NCBI RefSeq assembly: GCF_029227915.1
Contig: NC_079875.1
Location: 29,760,001 to 29,824,000, forward strand
Source of the DNA: Hydractinia symbiolongicarpus
Taxonomy: Eukaryota; Cnidaria; Hydrozoa; Anthoathecata; Hydractiniidae
Direction: 5' to 3'
DNA: 64,000 nucleotides
This document shows, piece after piece, positions 10,013-22,104 of the stretch. A program made the translations under genes and the position numbers. How positions within the stretch are numbered: the stretch's first letter is position 1; each line of letters begins with the position of its first letter. The notes beneath the pieces are model-generated. The model was not told the origin of the DNA. It did no database searches and saw only the letters and a list, made by a program, of their open reading frames with translations.

Positions 10013-10346
10013 AGGGTCATGGGGGAAAAAAATGTAAATCAGTTTACCGTAAATACCCAGAGGATAAAGAGTGAACTCTTCTTTTTTATAATAATATAAT
10101 TTTGACATATACATTTTTTCTGTTTGTGTTCGATCTGTAACCAGTCCGTTTGTGTTGTTCGCTCTTCTTTGTGTCTTGTTGCTTGTGATAGAAGAATTGT
10201 TTTTCTCTTTACGATTTTCATAAAAAATGCTTTTAGGTCCAAGTTGGACAGTACTCATACTTGTAACAAGCAAAAAACTGTTTTCAGCACCTACTTCTGG
10301 GAGCCGAATCCCACTTTTGACAACCACCGTCCCTGTAGACAAAATA
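10013..10346 (+). repeat. Diverged copy of the retroelement 3' region
   Basis: This stretch aligns with the right arm of the large inverted repeat from about 15014 to 15672, but lacks an internal ~270 bp (arm positions about 15119-15390). Shared blocks include tccaagttggacagtactca and ccaccgtccctgtagac. It carries no gene of its own. Confidence 0.8.
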
Positions 10347-12341
10347 CTTCATTACAAACAGGGTAAAAAAGGAAAACGTGCTGTTTACTGTATAAGTGGA
10401 TCATGGCTACTGTCGGTGTTGCTACTAAAACATTATTTTCTTAATGCATTACATCTGCTATGATGCATTTGATCAAAAATGTTTTGCCTAAAATTTAATC
10501 TTAGTATAAGTAAGTTAATCTACTTTTTTAATTAAAATTTAACTAACAATCTTATTTATATTTACCTGTTCCCGCATTACCTTGCAACACAACAATTTTT
10601 GCTTCAATTCTAGTGACATTGCATACTTGTTTCTCTACATAAAAGTTGTTCATCATGATCAACTTCTTCTTTTTTACTACTAAGTGATGATTCATTATTT
10701 TCAATGGAAAGATTAAACTTCTTAGGTTTGTTGATTGTTAACATGATATTCTTTACAGAATAAAAACCTTTATTACTCATCAGTTAGGTGTTCTACACAT
10801 TATTCTGTTTTCATTGTGGGACACGTGTCTGCGATCCGTCCTAAACATAAACGACAATGTTTACCAAGTATTGAAGAAAAAAAACAAAATCCATATACCA
10901 CATAATTACACAAAAATGTGAAAGTAATTCCCAAGTTTTATAGAAAAACAGTTGAATTTAGGGGACTCAAAATACAGAAGAGAAAAGTTCGAATAAAATG
11001 AATTTTATTGACAAATTTTTCCATGTCACGCACCATCGCATTTTCATCGTCCCATTATTTACTGTTCACAGCAACGGTATTCGCAAAATATGAAATACGT
11101 GGTGGTAATTTTTCTGTTTCTTCATTAACATTATAGAAATGGTACATTCATATGTATGTTGCCAAAAGAATGCAATATTGAAAGCGGAAAGATATCTTGT
11201 AGCAACAAGTCGTGGTTTTTCACCCAGTATGGTGTAAGTGACTAAAATTATTAAATATTTGACAATTTCATACTCATTTTTGAGTAACAAAATCTCGCAA
11301 ATATTCCCAAAGAGCCGTATATTAGCTGTTTTCAGACCGGTCCAACAGGACTATCTTTCACAATTAGGTCTCTTCATTTTTTTCGCAGTATTTTTAATAT
11401 GGTAGTAATACCTGAACGTCCATTCGGCACTATGGCATCCCCAAGAATGTGTCAATATATGCTCTCAGATTTTGGGCGTATGCTTCCGCGCTGTGTTGCA
11501 GACGTGCATATAAAATTAAATGAAGTAAAAAGGGAGATCTTGCACTGAATATAGATCTCTAGAGGGTGTAACCTCTGTAATCATTAACTATGTGCGTGAT
11601 AGTCAGAAATATCAGCATGTTTGATAACGAATTATTTTACTCACATATTATCCGATTGAAGGATTATCGGATTTCATTTTCTATTTCGGCCTCTTTAAAT
11701 CTATCTGCCGACTAATTTTCAGCCATACTAGTAAATGCAGATGTATTGTCCCTCGCTTTCGGCATTCAAACCGATAAAAGTACGTTTTCACATTTCTCTC
11801 TTGCATACTAGAACATGCAAAAACTGCATTGTAAATACTACTTTATTAAGCCTACAAAACCAATATTATTCAGTACACGTAATGTTATGAGTAACTGACT
11901 GTGCATTGTAAAAAAGAGTTCTTTTCCATCTTTCAGAAGTACTACCCGTCATGTATCCGCAGATTAGTTGCTCCAATATATGCACGATGTTTATACTTGA
12001 TACAACACCATTACTGAGAACATTATTTGAATATACCCTCTATAATATATATAACCATGGCAAACCTCTCTTTACAGAAATAGCAGTAGAAAAAACTGCA
12101 AATCATCTTTATTTTTTACAATAGTGTATATCTTTGTGTAAATTGTTTATAAAGATGTAAAGTATTACTTATTACAGACACAACAACTAGATGTAATTTG
12201 ATCAAGAGATCCTTACACAGGTGAGGGCGATGGCTGTTGTTAATGTTTTTGAAAACTGGACTTGAAAGTTTTATTCCAAACCAAGTTATTATTATTTGCT
12301 TACCCCGAGACTATATTTCATAGTGATAAAATCTTAGCATT
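10347..12341. other. Non-coding, AT-rich
   Basis: No convincing gene, RNA or repeat was found. A short minus-strand frame near 10800-10860 contains a Cys pair (HCRLC) but stops quickly and was not called. Confidence 0.4.
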
Positions 12342-13205
12342 GATGAAAAAGGTTTACAATACAGCAAGCTGCACTGAAGTATGTTGTCTACAGGGACGGT
12401 GGATGTAAATAAAATTGGGATTAGGCTCCCAGAAGAAGGTGCTGAATACACTTTCTTGCTTATTACAAGCATGAGTACTGTCCAACTTGGACCTATAACT
12501 ATTCACTGAGAAAATCTTAAAGAGAAAAAACAATCCTTCAATCACAAACAATACGACACAAGACAGATCTAACAACATAAACGGACTGGTTACAGAACAA
12601 ACACAAATGGAAAAAATGTATATGTCAAAAATATATAATATAAAAAAAGAATTATATAAAACCCTCCTGTGCGCCAGAACTTGTGACTCTGGCTGTAGCT
12701 TTCCACATGTGTTACAGGGCCCCAACACTCAGCCTTACACAGGAGGTTGTCATGACAGGACCAGCCTGTACATATTTTGACTAAGGACAGCAGGGTTGTC
12801 AAGCCTGAAGACCAAGTTAGTAAACTTGGGCACCTTACTGAACTGGGGTAAAAAGTGGGGTCGTTACACCCAAAGACAAGCTGAAAGCAAACCCCCTTGC
12901 TAAGCTTCTTTTAAGTTACCAGAGAAGAGTGAGCTGAACTCTTTACCCTCTGGGTATTGACGGCAAACTGGTTCGAATGAACTAGCTGGGGTAATATAAA
13001 ACCGCTCGGATTTACATTTTCCTCCCCCATGACCCTGGAAGTACAGGTTTTATAAACGTAATGATGAATGTATAAGAAAGAAAGAAAAAGCGGATCAACA
13101 GCGAACATAACAAAGAATATAACATGAATTGTTGTTGAGAATAGGTGAAGAGCATTTGCAAACCGCTCTATCATTGCAGTGGTACCAAGAATTTGTGGCA
13201 GGATC
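12342..13205 (-). repeat. Left arm of the 864-bp inverted repeat
   Basis: This arm is the reverse complement of 14842-15705 with only a few differences; two or three were noticed (for example near 12380 and 12627). Read on the minus strand it contains the last 36 codons of the USP reading frame, its stop and a 3' untranslated region ending cctttttcatc. Beyond 12342 the two flanks are unrelated. Confidence 0.95.
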
Positions 13206-14918
13206 CTTAACATAAGCCCAATAATGACCTGCGGTTAATGTACCGGAGTGATTAATTGTTGCTAACAATGAGTAGTTCTGATTAAACATTGTGTCCGTAT
13301 CACTGACGAGAGGTAGTTGCAGGAGAGAGTCACGTAAAGAAACACATTCAACAACTCTGTTGTCTTTTTCCAGATGTTCACCATGTTTTAAAAACCTTTT
13401 AAGATGCAGGAATAAGATTTCACTACTCCTGCTGATTTGCGTTTCTCTAGTACTCTCTCTATGTGCAAAGCATTGCGGACAAAACCACTTGTTTCCATCA
13501 GTTAGAATTTCCGGTTCTAAAAATTTGCTGACACAAGATTGGATTTTAGATGTCATTGGCAGTGTTAAAATGTCCTGCATTTCGACATTTACCGAGGTGC
13601 ACAGGCAGGTGTTACAGCTTACGGACATTGAGATTTCAGTTGAGATTTTATCTGCAGCAATCGGGGAAAATCCCTTAAGGGCGTCCAAAACCACAAACAA
13701 AATCTCTGCTACATCTTGCTGAGTATTAAATTGGAAGTCCAGTTTCCCATCAGAGTGCATTTGACGTTCAAGGGCCCAGAGAAAATTCGAAGGGTCAACA
13801 GGTGACAATGATTGCTTCAGCTTCGCCATGTTAAGCGAAATAGACCTCGCAATAGGTGATAAATGAAACGATTCTGACCCACTCTGGCACCAGAGTGTTG
13901 GAATGGTACTTAATACTTGCAAAATGGCGTTGGCGTAACAAGTGTTGCCTTTGTTTAAAAAACCGATGTTTTTATAGACACTAATTGGTTGAGTGTCATT
14001 TTTATTTTGGCTAACCTTTTTAGATGGCCCCTTTCGGCGAGATGAAACACCCTTGGTCTCCACAATGGGCAAAGCCTGCTTGGATTTGGGTAATTGCATT
14101 AAGGAGTCAGTTGACCAAACATTGGATTCACGTGCCAGCCAGATACAAAAAGAAGACCTCATACTGATTTTACCGAGATCATTTGCAGTGGAATAAGCAA
14201 GTTTGTTGGTGAAACCCATTCTTTTTAAACAGGCAGTGGTGGTTCTTGCACAATATCCTCTTGCTCCTACTTCCACTGCGAAGAAATCAACTTGCCAGCC
14301 ATTAACCATAATCACATTCATTAAACAGGAATATTTGGCAACTTTTGTGGAGTGCCAAGCATTCATGTTTTCCTCACATGGGCAAGTGAGTTCTACAATA
14401 ATAACGCGCTTAAGGTCATTTGAATATAACACAAGGTCCGGTTTAAGCTCAGAAATGGCAATATGGCTAGGAAACACATAGTTCGAGTGTGTGTCAGCAA
14501 CAATCTTCCAATCTTTGGTAAGGTGCAGTATACCTGACACTTTAGATTTTGTATGTGCCTTTGACCCGGCTCTCAGAAAGGTTATTTTTTGACAATTTTT
14601 AGGAGGTTCAGAAGGAAGCTCAAAAATGAACTTTTTCAAAGTTTCTACCAAATGGGTAAGTACAGAATCGTGTCTAAAGGTATATCTACCCTGGGAAAGA
14701 GCAGTTTTACAAGCACCAAGAATGTGAGCAGAAGTGCAAATTTCTTTGTGACATAGGAAACATGATGGTTCTGTATTTATTTTCCACCTCCTTAGGTTAC
14801 TTGGTGATGGCAGAACATCGTAAGTGGATTGCAGGCAGAAAGATCCTGCCACAAATTCTTGGTACCACTGCAATGATAGAGCGGTTTGCAAATGCTCTCC
14901 ACCTATTCTCAACAACAA
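13095..14918 (-). CDS. Retroelement protein: zinc knuckle, RLE endonuclease, USP protease
   Basis: One uninterrupted 607-codon frame. Residues 52-70 form a CCHC knuckle (CFLC ... H ... C) after a VLPSPSNLRRW block. Residues 160-196 carry the PD ... E ... K signature of the restriction-like endonuclease of R2/NeSL-type retroelements (KPDLVLYS, VIIVELTCP, KVAKY). Residues 318-607 are a full ubiquitin-specific protease (peptidase C19): Cys box GFLNKGNTCYANAILQVL with catalytic Cys at about 327, QQDVAE block, two C-x2-C pairs, and His box with GHYWAY (His about 565) and ND. Codons 1-25 come from the right inverted arm, being the antisense of the USP tail, so the true N-terminus is lost. The reverse transcriptase that should precede it lies inverted at 16054-18407. 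A USP could deubiquitinate host factors or the element's own proteins; that role is inference. Confidence 0.8.
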   Translation of the reverse strand: MLLRIGGEHLQTALSLQWYQEFVAGSFCLQSTYDVLPSPSNLRRWKINTEPSCFLCHKEICTSAHILGACKTALSQGRYTFRHDSVLTHLVETLKKFIFELPSEPPKNCQKITFLRAGSKAHTKSKVSGILHLTKDWKIVADTHSNYVFPSHIAISELKPDLVLYSNDLKRVIIVELTCPCEENMNAWHSTKVAKYSCLMNVIMVNGWQVDFFAVEVGARGYCARTTTACLKRMGFTNKLAYSTANDLGKISMRSSFCIWLARESNVWSTDSLMQLPKSKQALPIVETKGVSSRRKGPSKKVSQNKNDTQPISVYKNIGFLNKGNTCYANAILQVLSTIPTLWCQSGSESFHLSPIARSISLNMAKLKQSLSPVDPSNFLWALERQMHSDGKLDFQFNTQQDVAEILFVVLDALKGFSPIAADKISTEISMSVSCNTCLCTSVNVEMQDILTLPMTSKIQSCVSKFLEPEILTDGNKWFCPQCFAHRESTRETQISRSSEILFLHLKRFLKHGEHLEKDNRVVECVSLRDSLLQLPLVSDTDTMFNQNYSLLATINHSGTLTAGHYWAYVKDPATNSWYHCNDRAVCKCSSPILNNNSCYILCYVRC

Positions 14919-15705
14919 TTCATGTTATATTCTTTGTTATGTTCGCTGTTGATCCGCTTTTTCTTTCTTTCTTATACATTCATCATTACGTTTATAAAAC
15001 CTGTACTTCCAGGGTCATGGGGGAGGAAAATGTAAATCCGAGCGGTTTTATATTACCCCAGCTAGTTCATTCGAACCAGTTTGCCGTCAATACCCAGAGG
15101 GTAAAGAGTTCAGCTCACTCTTCTCTGGTAACTTAAAAGAAGCTTAGCAAGGGGGTTTGCTTTCAGCTTGTCTTTGGGTGTAACGACCCCACTTTTTACC
15201 CCAGTTCAGTAAGGTGCCCAAGTTTACTAACTTGGTCTTCAGGCTTGACAACCCTGCTGTCCTTAGTCAAAATATGTACAGGCTGGTCCTGTCATGACAA
15301 CCTCCTGTGTAAGGCTGAGTGTTGGGGCCCTGTAACACATGTGGAAAGCTACAGCCAGAGTCACAAGTTCTGGCGCACAGGAGGGTTTTATATAATTCTT
15401 TTTTTATATTATATATTTTTGACACATACATTTTTTCCATTTGTGTTTGTTCTGTAACCAGTCCGTTTATGTTGTTAGATCTGTCTTGTGTCGTATTGTT
15501 TGTGATTGAAGGATTGTTTTTTCTCTTTAAGATTTTCTCAGTGAATAGTTATAGGTCCAAGTTGGACAGTACTCATGCTTGTAATAAGCAAGAAAGTGTA
15601 TTCAGCACCTTCTTCTGGGAGCCTAATCCCAATTTTATTTACATCCACCGTCCCTGTAGACAAGATACTTCAGTGCAGCTTGCTGTATTGTAAACCTTTT
15701 TCATC
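14842..15705 (+). repeat. Right arm of the 864-bp inverted repeat
   Basis: Same length as the left arm and nearly identical to it. Read on the plus strand it begins inside the USP His box, contains the same stop codon and 3' untranslated region, and ends cctttttcatc at 15705. It therefore looks like a second, 5'-truncated 3' end of the same retroelement in opposite orientation, joined head-to-head to the first at 14841/14842. Confidence 0.95.
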
Positions 15706-15733
15706 TTATTGTTGACCGCAATGGTTTCAACCT

Positions 15734-15809
15734 GACACTGGGAAAGACTAGTGACACTGGGAAAGACTAGGGACACTGGGAGAGACTAGTGACACTGGGA
15801 AAGACCGGT
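15734..15809 (+). repeat. Four tandem copies of a 19-bp unit
   Basis: The unit gacactgggaaagactag starts at 15734, 15753, 15772 and 15791. It lies between the right arm and the reverse transcriptase frame, where a 5' untranslated region or promoter of the element could be. Confidence 0.9.
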
Positions 15810-16053
15810 AAACTGTTTGCAACTGGATCGACATGACCGTTTTAAAGGACTCGATTGTGTATACTGATTTTGATTTTATTATAACCGGACCCTAATCCAC
15901 GGTACGCGTCAACGGATGAATGGCTAATGGGTTAATTAGTCGCTAGCGAATCCTCACAGTCTTGGTGCCGCTGTGAAAACTATAGCCTTACCCTGTGCGC
16001 CAGGCAACGCAGGGCTGACAATCTTATCCTGTGCATAATCAACCCCTATAGTT

Positions 16054-18407
16054 ATGACTTCTTTTATACCCAACTTCGAAAAGAATCATTGCAATAAACA
16101 AAATGATACAGTACTCCAAAAGCACTTGATGAAAAGCTGTAAAGTTGTTTTGGAGGATGTTTGTTCTCTCAGTGGTGCTGAAAAGCTTAAGATCACAACC
16201 TCTACTTCGGTTTCATCCCACAAAAGTAAATTGTGTCACACGGAAAAAAACAAACTTCAGAACCTCGATGAGAAAGCCCCCATTCTATGGGGTAAGATGA
16301 ATGATAAGCGTTGGAGTGACTTAGACAGTGCTGTGCATAGCAAGCTAAAGGCTTGTACCAATCTATCCATTTCTGAGAAAGTTAAAACACTCGAAACTTT
16401 AATTTACGAAGAGGCTTCAAAAATATTTGGTTGCCGCTCCCAAATAAAACAAAAAACATTGCCAGTATTAACAGGCGTACAATACGTTCCATTAATCTGG
16501 TTAAGGAGAAAAATGTTCTGTTAGCGCAGATTGCCTCATCAACCATCAAGGAGGAACTAACTGCCTTGCAAGAACTGTTGCAACAAGTTCGAATAAAAAT
16601 AAGGGTGATGCGTCGAGGTGAGAAACGAAGAAGAAGAAAGTGGAGCTTTAAGAACGCCCAAAAGGTTTTTAGGAATGATCCCTACAAAGCAGGAAAGGAC
16701 CTGCTTAACCCTAAATCAGATATTCGTCTTTGTGTTGAACAGTCTGTTCTGGACAACCATAAATTATCTAGCTTATCTGATAATTTTCACGACTCTTCTC
16801 TTCCCCTTCTTCCAGGTCTTCCACCACCTCCGCAGATCAAGAAAGCTTTCTCAGCCACATCTTTCAAATTTTCTGATTTCGCAAGTGTTTTATATACGCG
16901 TAGGAACGCCTCAGCTCCTGGGCTAAATGGCATATCTTACAAAGTGTACAAAAAATGTACGAAAATTTCATCCTTCTTGTTTAATGTATTTAAGTGTTGT
17001 TTAAAAAATTGTGTTGTGCCTCTTCAATGGCGTCATGCCAAAGAAATTTACATTCCCAAATCCAAAACTCCTGTACCATCTAACCTAAAAGATTTTCGAC
17101 CTATAGCCCTCCTAAATGTCGAAGGAAAATTATTTTTTAGTATTTTTTCAAGGCGACTAGAAACACATGTCATCCATAACAATAAGTTTATTAACACGTC
17201 TGTTCAAAAGGGGTGCATGGCGAATGTTCCTGGCTGTTGGGAACACATGTCGTCAATCTGGGCAGCTTTAAAAGATGCACGCTCTGCAAGAACTGATCTT
17301 GCCACCATTTGGTTGGATATCGCAAGTGCGTATCCCTCAATACCGCACAGATTAATCTTTTTTGCTTTGGAAAGGTATGGTATATCTCCTAGTTGGATTG
17401 CCATTGTAAAGGGTTACTATTCTGGGCTGTACAGCAAATCATTCTCCAAATCTGCTCCAACCAATTGGCACCAGCACTTCAGGGGCATCTTCGCTGGCTG
17501 CACCCTGTCTATCGTCTTGTTTTTATCAGGCATAAATGTTATTTTGGAGTATACGCTGGCAACATCTGTGTCATGCTACATCACCTCTAACAGAGTATCC
17601 TTACCTTTAATAAGGGCTTTTATGGACGACATAAACATCATGTCTTCTTCTGTTGCTGGAACACAAGTACTCCTTAACAGGTGCACCACAGCTCTAAGTT
17701 GGGCCAATATGACATTTCGCGCTGAAAAATCCCGTAGTTTTGTGATCATCAAGGGAAGATCTATCAATAGCACCCCTTTTAGTGTAAGTAGCCCTGAAAA
17801 CGACATTGATTTCTCACAGTATATCCCATCTATTCATGCCTCGCCAGTGCGATTTTTAGGCCGGATTATTGATTGTTCTATCTCAGACAGGAAGTCCATC
17901 AACGAATTGGAGGAAAAGCTGATAGAAGGGCTTGGTGTCATTAATAAGTCCTTATACACTGGAGCGCAAAAACTTTGGATCTTGCAACATCTTTTGATCC
18001 CGCGAATTCAGTGGCCACTGTTAATATACGAGGTCTCGATGTCTGTTGCTGGGCGCCTAGAGCAAAAGGTTTCAGTGTTCATACGAAAATGGCTGAACTT
18101 ACACCGTCCCATCACAAACATTTCCCTATATGCTGACTCCTCTCCTTGCCCTCTGCCCATTAAGAGCCTCACTTCTATTTTAAAATCCGCAAAGATTAGC
18201 GGCCACCTACTTTTGCGTCACTCCAAAGATCCGATTCTGTCAACACTCGATCCATCTTTAAAGGCAGGTTCTTGGAAGGTGAGCGATGCAGTTAACATAG
18301 CTGAGGGTGAATTAAAGTACAAGACCATAAGGGGTCCTGTACAGCGTGGACGAACCGGTCTTGGCATTTGTAAAGTGGAAGTAATACCACCTTTCAACGA
18401 ATTGTGA
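16054..18407 (+). pseudogene. R2/NeSL-type reverse transcriptase, one frameshift
   Basis: Two overlapping frames (16054-16524 and 16431-18407) read as one protein with a single frameshift near 16475. The first part is a basic, helical N-terminus. The main frame carries reverse transcriptase motifs in order: ASAPGLNGISYKVYK, the FRPIALLN block, the first catalytic Asp in TIWLDIASAYPS (residue about 296 of the second frame), FAGCTLS, the active-site FMDD (about 398-401), FRAEKS and VRFLGRII. It ends at FNEL-stop, where homologous proteins continue another 60-80 residues to the zinc knuckle. The matching knuckle-endonuclease-USP half lies on the other strand at 13095-14841. The two halves together would make nearly the whole element. 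Its function is target-primed reverse transcription. The frameshift makes this copy inactive. Confidence 0.8.
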
Positions 18408-21400
18408 AAATGTGTGGCTAATTTTGATGGAATATACTGAAACATAAGATAACTTTAAACTCAATTTAGCCGGCAAGTTACATCGATACAATTTCAATGC
18501 TTCCCTAAAAAGCTTTTGAAAGTTAACTAAATTACTTTTAGTACAAACATTTTATATGACTTTTTGTCTTCCAATTACCCACCATTTTACTCACAGCAAA
18601 AAGGAAACAGCCGAAACTAGGAAAAAAGATCGTTTATATCATTAACACTTTTTGCTTTTAGCGCACAATCAACTTGCCCGCTCTTCTCTAGAACTTTATT
18701 TAGGAAATCAAAGATGTTTAAAATGCGTTTTAGTATAACAGAGCATTTTTGAAGTCCAATGGGTAGCAGTTTTACGTGCGTTGGCTTCCGTTGCGTTGGC
18801 TAGATGTAAGTAAAAACGCTTGTATGATCTGCTGTTTTCTTTCTTTTTCTAAATAACATAACAAAGAAAACAATATTTACATTTACTTTCTCTAAAGATA
18901 CGATGCGCATGGACGTAACCCTATCGAACAAAAAAATGTCACACCTTTTCCAAAATTAAGATATTTGTCAGGGTTAAAAAAAATATTCCCAACAATTAAT
19001 TTTGTGTCAAAAGGTTTGATTCCACTCCAAAAAAGTTCTGAGCATTTCCTTATTCTTGCTTAAGAAAGAGCGGGAAAGCAAATCTTGAAAGATGATGTCC
19101 GGTTCATTCTATCACATTATCTAATGTTAAAACTGTACACAGCATAATAACTTGAATAGAGGACACTGAAAAAAGAAATTTAAAATGAATTTTAAACAAA
19201 AGATTTTAAACCTTCGTAAAGCCAACTCGTGCAATAAAACATATCGTAAAATTCCCAGAGTTACTCTTTAAATTTTCCAAACTTTCTTTTTCCAAATCTT
19301 GACACCATGAGTAATAAATACAAGAAATAGCGGAGAAAATCAAAACTGACTTGACACTGGCTAATTTCCAAAGTGGATCGGAACGGACAATTGTGGTTTC
19401 TGGATTATAAAAGTCAAAATATTTTTTCATTTTTTTTCTTCTTGCAAACAGGAACGAAAAAATAAAAAAATCAATAATTAGTAGATAGCCAATGAAGTAT
19501 TTTCTTGCGAAGTTACGCTTTGCTTTGATTTGTCATGCCCCAAGTGTAAATGTAGATGGATTTTTAGTTTAGTTAACATAACGCGCTAATAAAATGAAGA
19601 ATAACCGTAAACCAACGTAGACAAAAACAAACATCATAAGACGCGATGGTTCACTTGGGCATCAACTTTTCCAAACCTAAACAGGAAAAAAAGACACAAT
19701 CAACTTAAGAAATTAACATATCGGCTTTGCAGCATATTGCGAAAATATTACAGCGTATTATTGACAATATGGTTACGTATAATAGATATTGATTGATGGC
19801 ATGCAGGTGTCTTATTAATAAATATTAAAACTAAGTATCGTCACCCTACATGATAGTAAAAAAGAGATATTAAAAAAGTATATGACATATATAGAAATGT
19901 GCTAACGTCATCATTCAATCACATGATCTGATGGCATAATGTAAATAAGACATAATTGAGGAGGAAATCAAAGGGCTTCATATTTAGTCAGCGGTTGTAC
20001 ACTAAAAACAGAGCTCGTCGCATCACCAATGTAGTATACCTTCGCACATGAATATATTTATGATAAATGATCTTTATATTTAACGTGCTAACTCCAAACT
20101 TTAGAATACCTTGTCAGGTAGTTAGCCAACACACACCTGCGTGTTGCAAATTTACTCTAGGTTTCTTATTGATAAAGAAAGTCAAGCAGCATATATAGTT
20201 TACTTACTTCTAATTTCCTTGATAGTTAGCTTGTTGTGGAGTTGCCAATGTGTCTACTATTTCTTTTTTTTTTAAAGAAAACCTTTGGGGAAGTCCCATG
20301 TGGTTGATGCTATCGTGGTAACATGCGTTGACTAGTAAAGAATCTTAGCATAACACCCCCTGAAAAAACAAAGCTATTCTTCGCATAGCCCTCGTATAAA
20401 ATCATATTGTCAAAAAGTCTAGTATTTTTAGTGAGATAAGTTAATGGCAAAAGTTTCAGCAAATTTTCCTAAACTATAAGTGTATACTGCTGTATTTATT
20501 TGCATCTACTTTCACTTTCGCTTTTGCTTGCCAAAAACCTTTTCTTTACAGCTTAGGCTATCGATCACTTCCTTCCTAAACCAAAAAATAATGCTGGTCG
20601 GACAAATATAACTACATACAAAGTGGAGTACGTGCAAGGAAAGATCTATTTATCTTCATGATACCGTAACCCCTTTTTCAAAGCATTTCGCAAGTTGCAA
20701 GCAAAATTAAACTATCCAATACTTTGTCCCTAGTGCTTCTTGTTGCTTTGGCGCTAACATCTTCCGAAATACATCAAAATTACACGGGAATTCCGCTAGT
20801 GTTTTATAATAAATACAAATATGTATCTAATAATGATATCTAATATATTTTCAATAACAGATGTATGTGGTAAAACATCTTTTCATCAGATAGGTTGTAA
20901 CTATAGCTATAGCTATAACTTTAAAATTAATATATATACAAAGTGTTCAATTATATCTTGATGAAATCGAAAGCATTTCTATCTGAATCTAGATTTTGAT
21001 AGATAGAATAAAAACCTGCTAAAGAAGCTATAGTTTATGTCTGCAAAAAATAGGTCCAGTAGGTTTTAAACATAATTTGTTATCTATAGTTTTCTCTATA
21101 TTGTTAGGATAATTTCACTATCTTGATACTATTGCCCACCCTGCATTTACATGGCTACTCTATATGTGTGCATCACAAATCACGCCGCTAGTCCAAAAGT
21201 CAGCCTTAGCCTCTCCTTGCACCACGACCCATCAAAATTTTGAGCACAGAAAATTTCATCATACTTTTGCTTAAAACAACTACTGTTGCGTGATGTCAGA
21301 ATAGCCTACTTGATTTTCCACCAATTCCTTGATATACTAGGTGATGAAAAACGTTTCTTATTTAAGAGTTTTACATTTTTACAACTAGTAAGTGTCCTCA

Positions 21401-21884
21401 TAAAGTGGCTTCTTATCAATTGTCCCTTTAAAAATGTGCACAAAAAAGTAAAGAATGAGCGTAAATGATGAATTCAGGCAAGGGAACTACATTCTGTGTT
21501 GCCATCAAAATGTATAGCTAGGTTTTTCTCAATCATAGCCACATGCAGAATTCAGTAAAGCACACGGCTTGTTGCAAACTAGTTGTTTACGAAATATGTG
21601 TAATTTTTAATTGGCTTGTGTATTTAAAGCTCACCTCCTAAGAAACATCAAGTCGACCTAAATCGATTCATAACATCTTAAGGAGAAACAATTTAACGTT
21701 TATTTATTTAAAATCGGTACAGTATTCAAGAAACCAGAAAGGGTGTTTTAAAACTTGCGCCTCACGTCACTAATGAAAAGCTCACATTTGGACCCCTGGA
21801 ATGAGAGGCAAAACTTTGCGCATAGAATTTAATTTGCAAAAAAAAATTCCACAAGTAATCACAAAGAATCGTTTTCTAAATTAG
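18408..21884. other. Largely non-coding
   Basis: Apart from the small frame at 19206-19430, nothing was recognised. The sequence is AT-rich with no repeat relationship seen to other parts of the window. Confidence 0.4.
19206..19430 (-). CDS. Possible small membrane protein or exon
   Basis: A 74-codon frame starts with ATG and has good codon variety. A charged N-terminus is followed by a hydrophobic segment (SVLIFSAISCIYYSW, about residues 28-42), then a charged stretch and an N-glycosylation-like NFT. It could be a single-pass membrane protein or a first exon. No family is recognised, and chance cannot be excluded. Confidence 0.25.
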   Translation of the reverse strand: MKKYFDFYNPETTIVRSDPLWKLASVKSVLIFSAISCIYYSWCQDLEKESLENLKSNSGNFTICFIARVGFTKV

Positions 21885-22104
21885 ACTTTATGCGCAGTAC
21901 CTGGTTGTCTTAACCACCAAAAGAAAAAGGGTATTTCTTTTTCAACTTTCCTAAAGATCCCAAACAACGATTTATATTGATGAAACTGCTCAAAAGTGAC
22001 GGTGCACTTCCAAAGAATTTAAAGAGCTGTGAAGCTCATTTCACTTCTGAGTGCTTTGATTTCAAAACCGATTATTTTGAAAGAAAAGAACAAAGAGCAG
22101 AAGG
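21885..22104 (+). pseudogene. THAP zinc-finger exon with a frameshift
   Basis: The sequence encodes the THAP pattern: LCAVPGC (C-x4-C) at about 21888-21910, a KKKGISF block, NFPKDPKQRF, and SCEAHF (C-x2-H) near 22029-22046, followed by the usual aromatic ending. A one-base shift near 21935 splits the domain between two frames, and the conserved Trp after the Pro is replaced by Phe. A GT donor candidate follows at 22105. THAP domains bind DNA and are shared by P-element-type transposases and host regulators. Here only the first exon is visible. Confidence 0.65.

Noticed and set aside
11066-11290. Minus-strand frame of 74 codons
   Set aside because: Composition typical of AT-rich chance frames and no motif.
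12354-12802. Open frames in the inverted-repeat arms (also 15245-15693)
   Set aside because: They lie in the retroelement 3' untranslated region, appear in both arms and show no protein family features.
13291-14481. Plus-strand frames opposite the endonuclease-USP gene
   Set aside because: They are antisense shadows of a much longer frame with recognisable domains.
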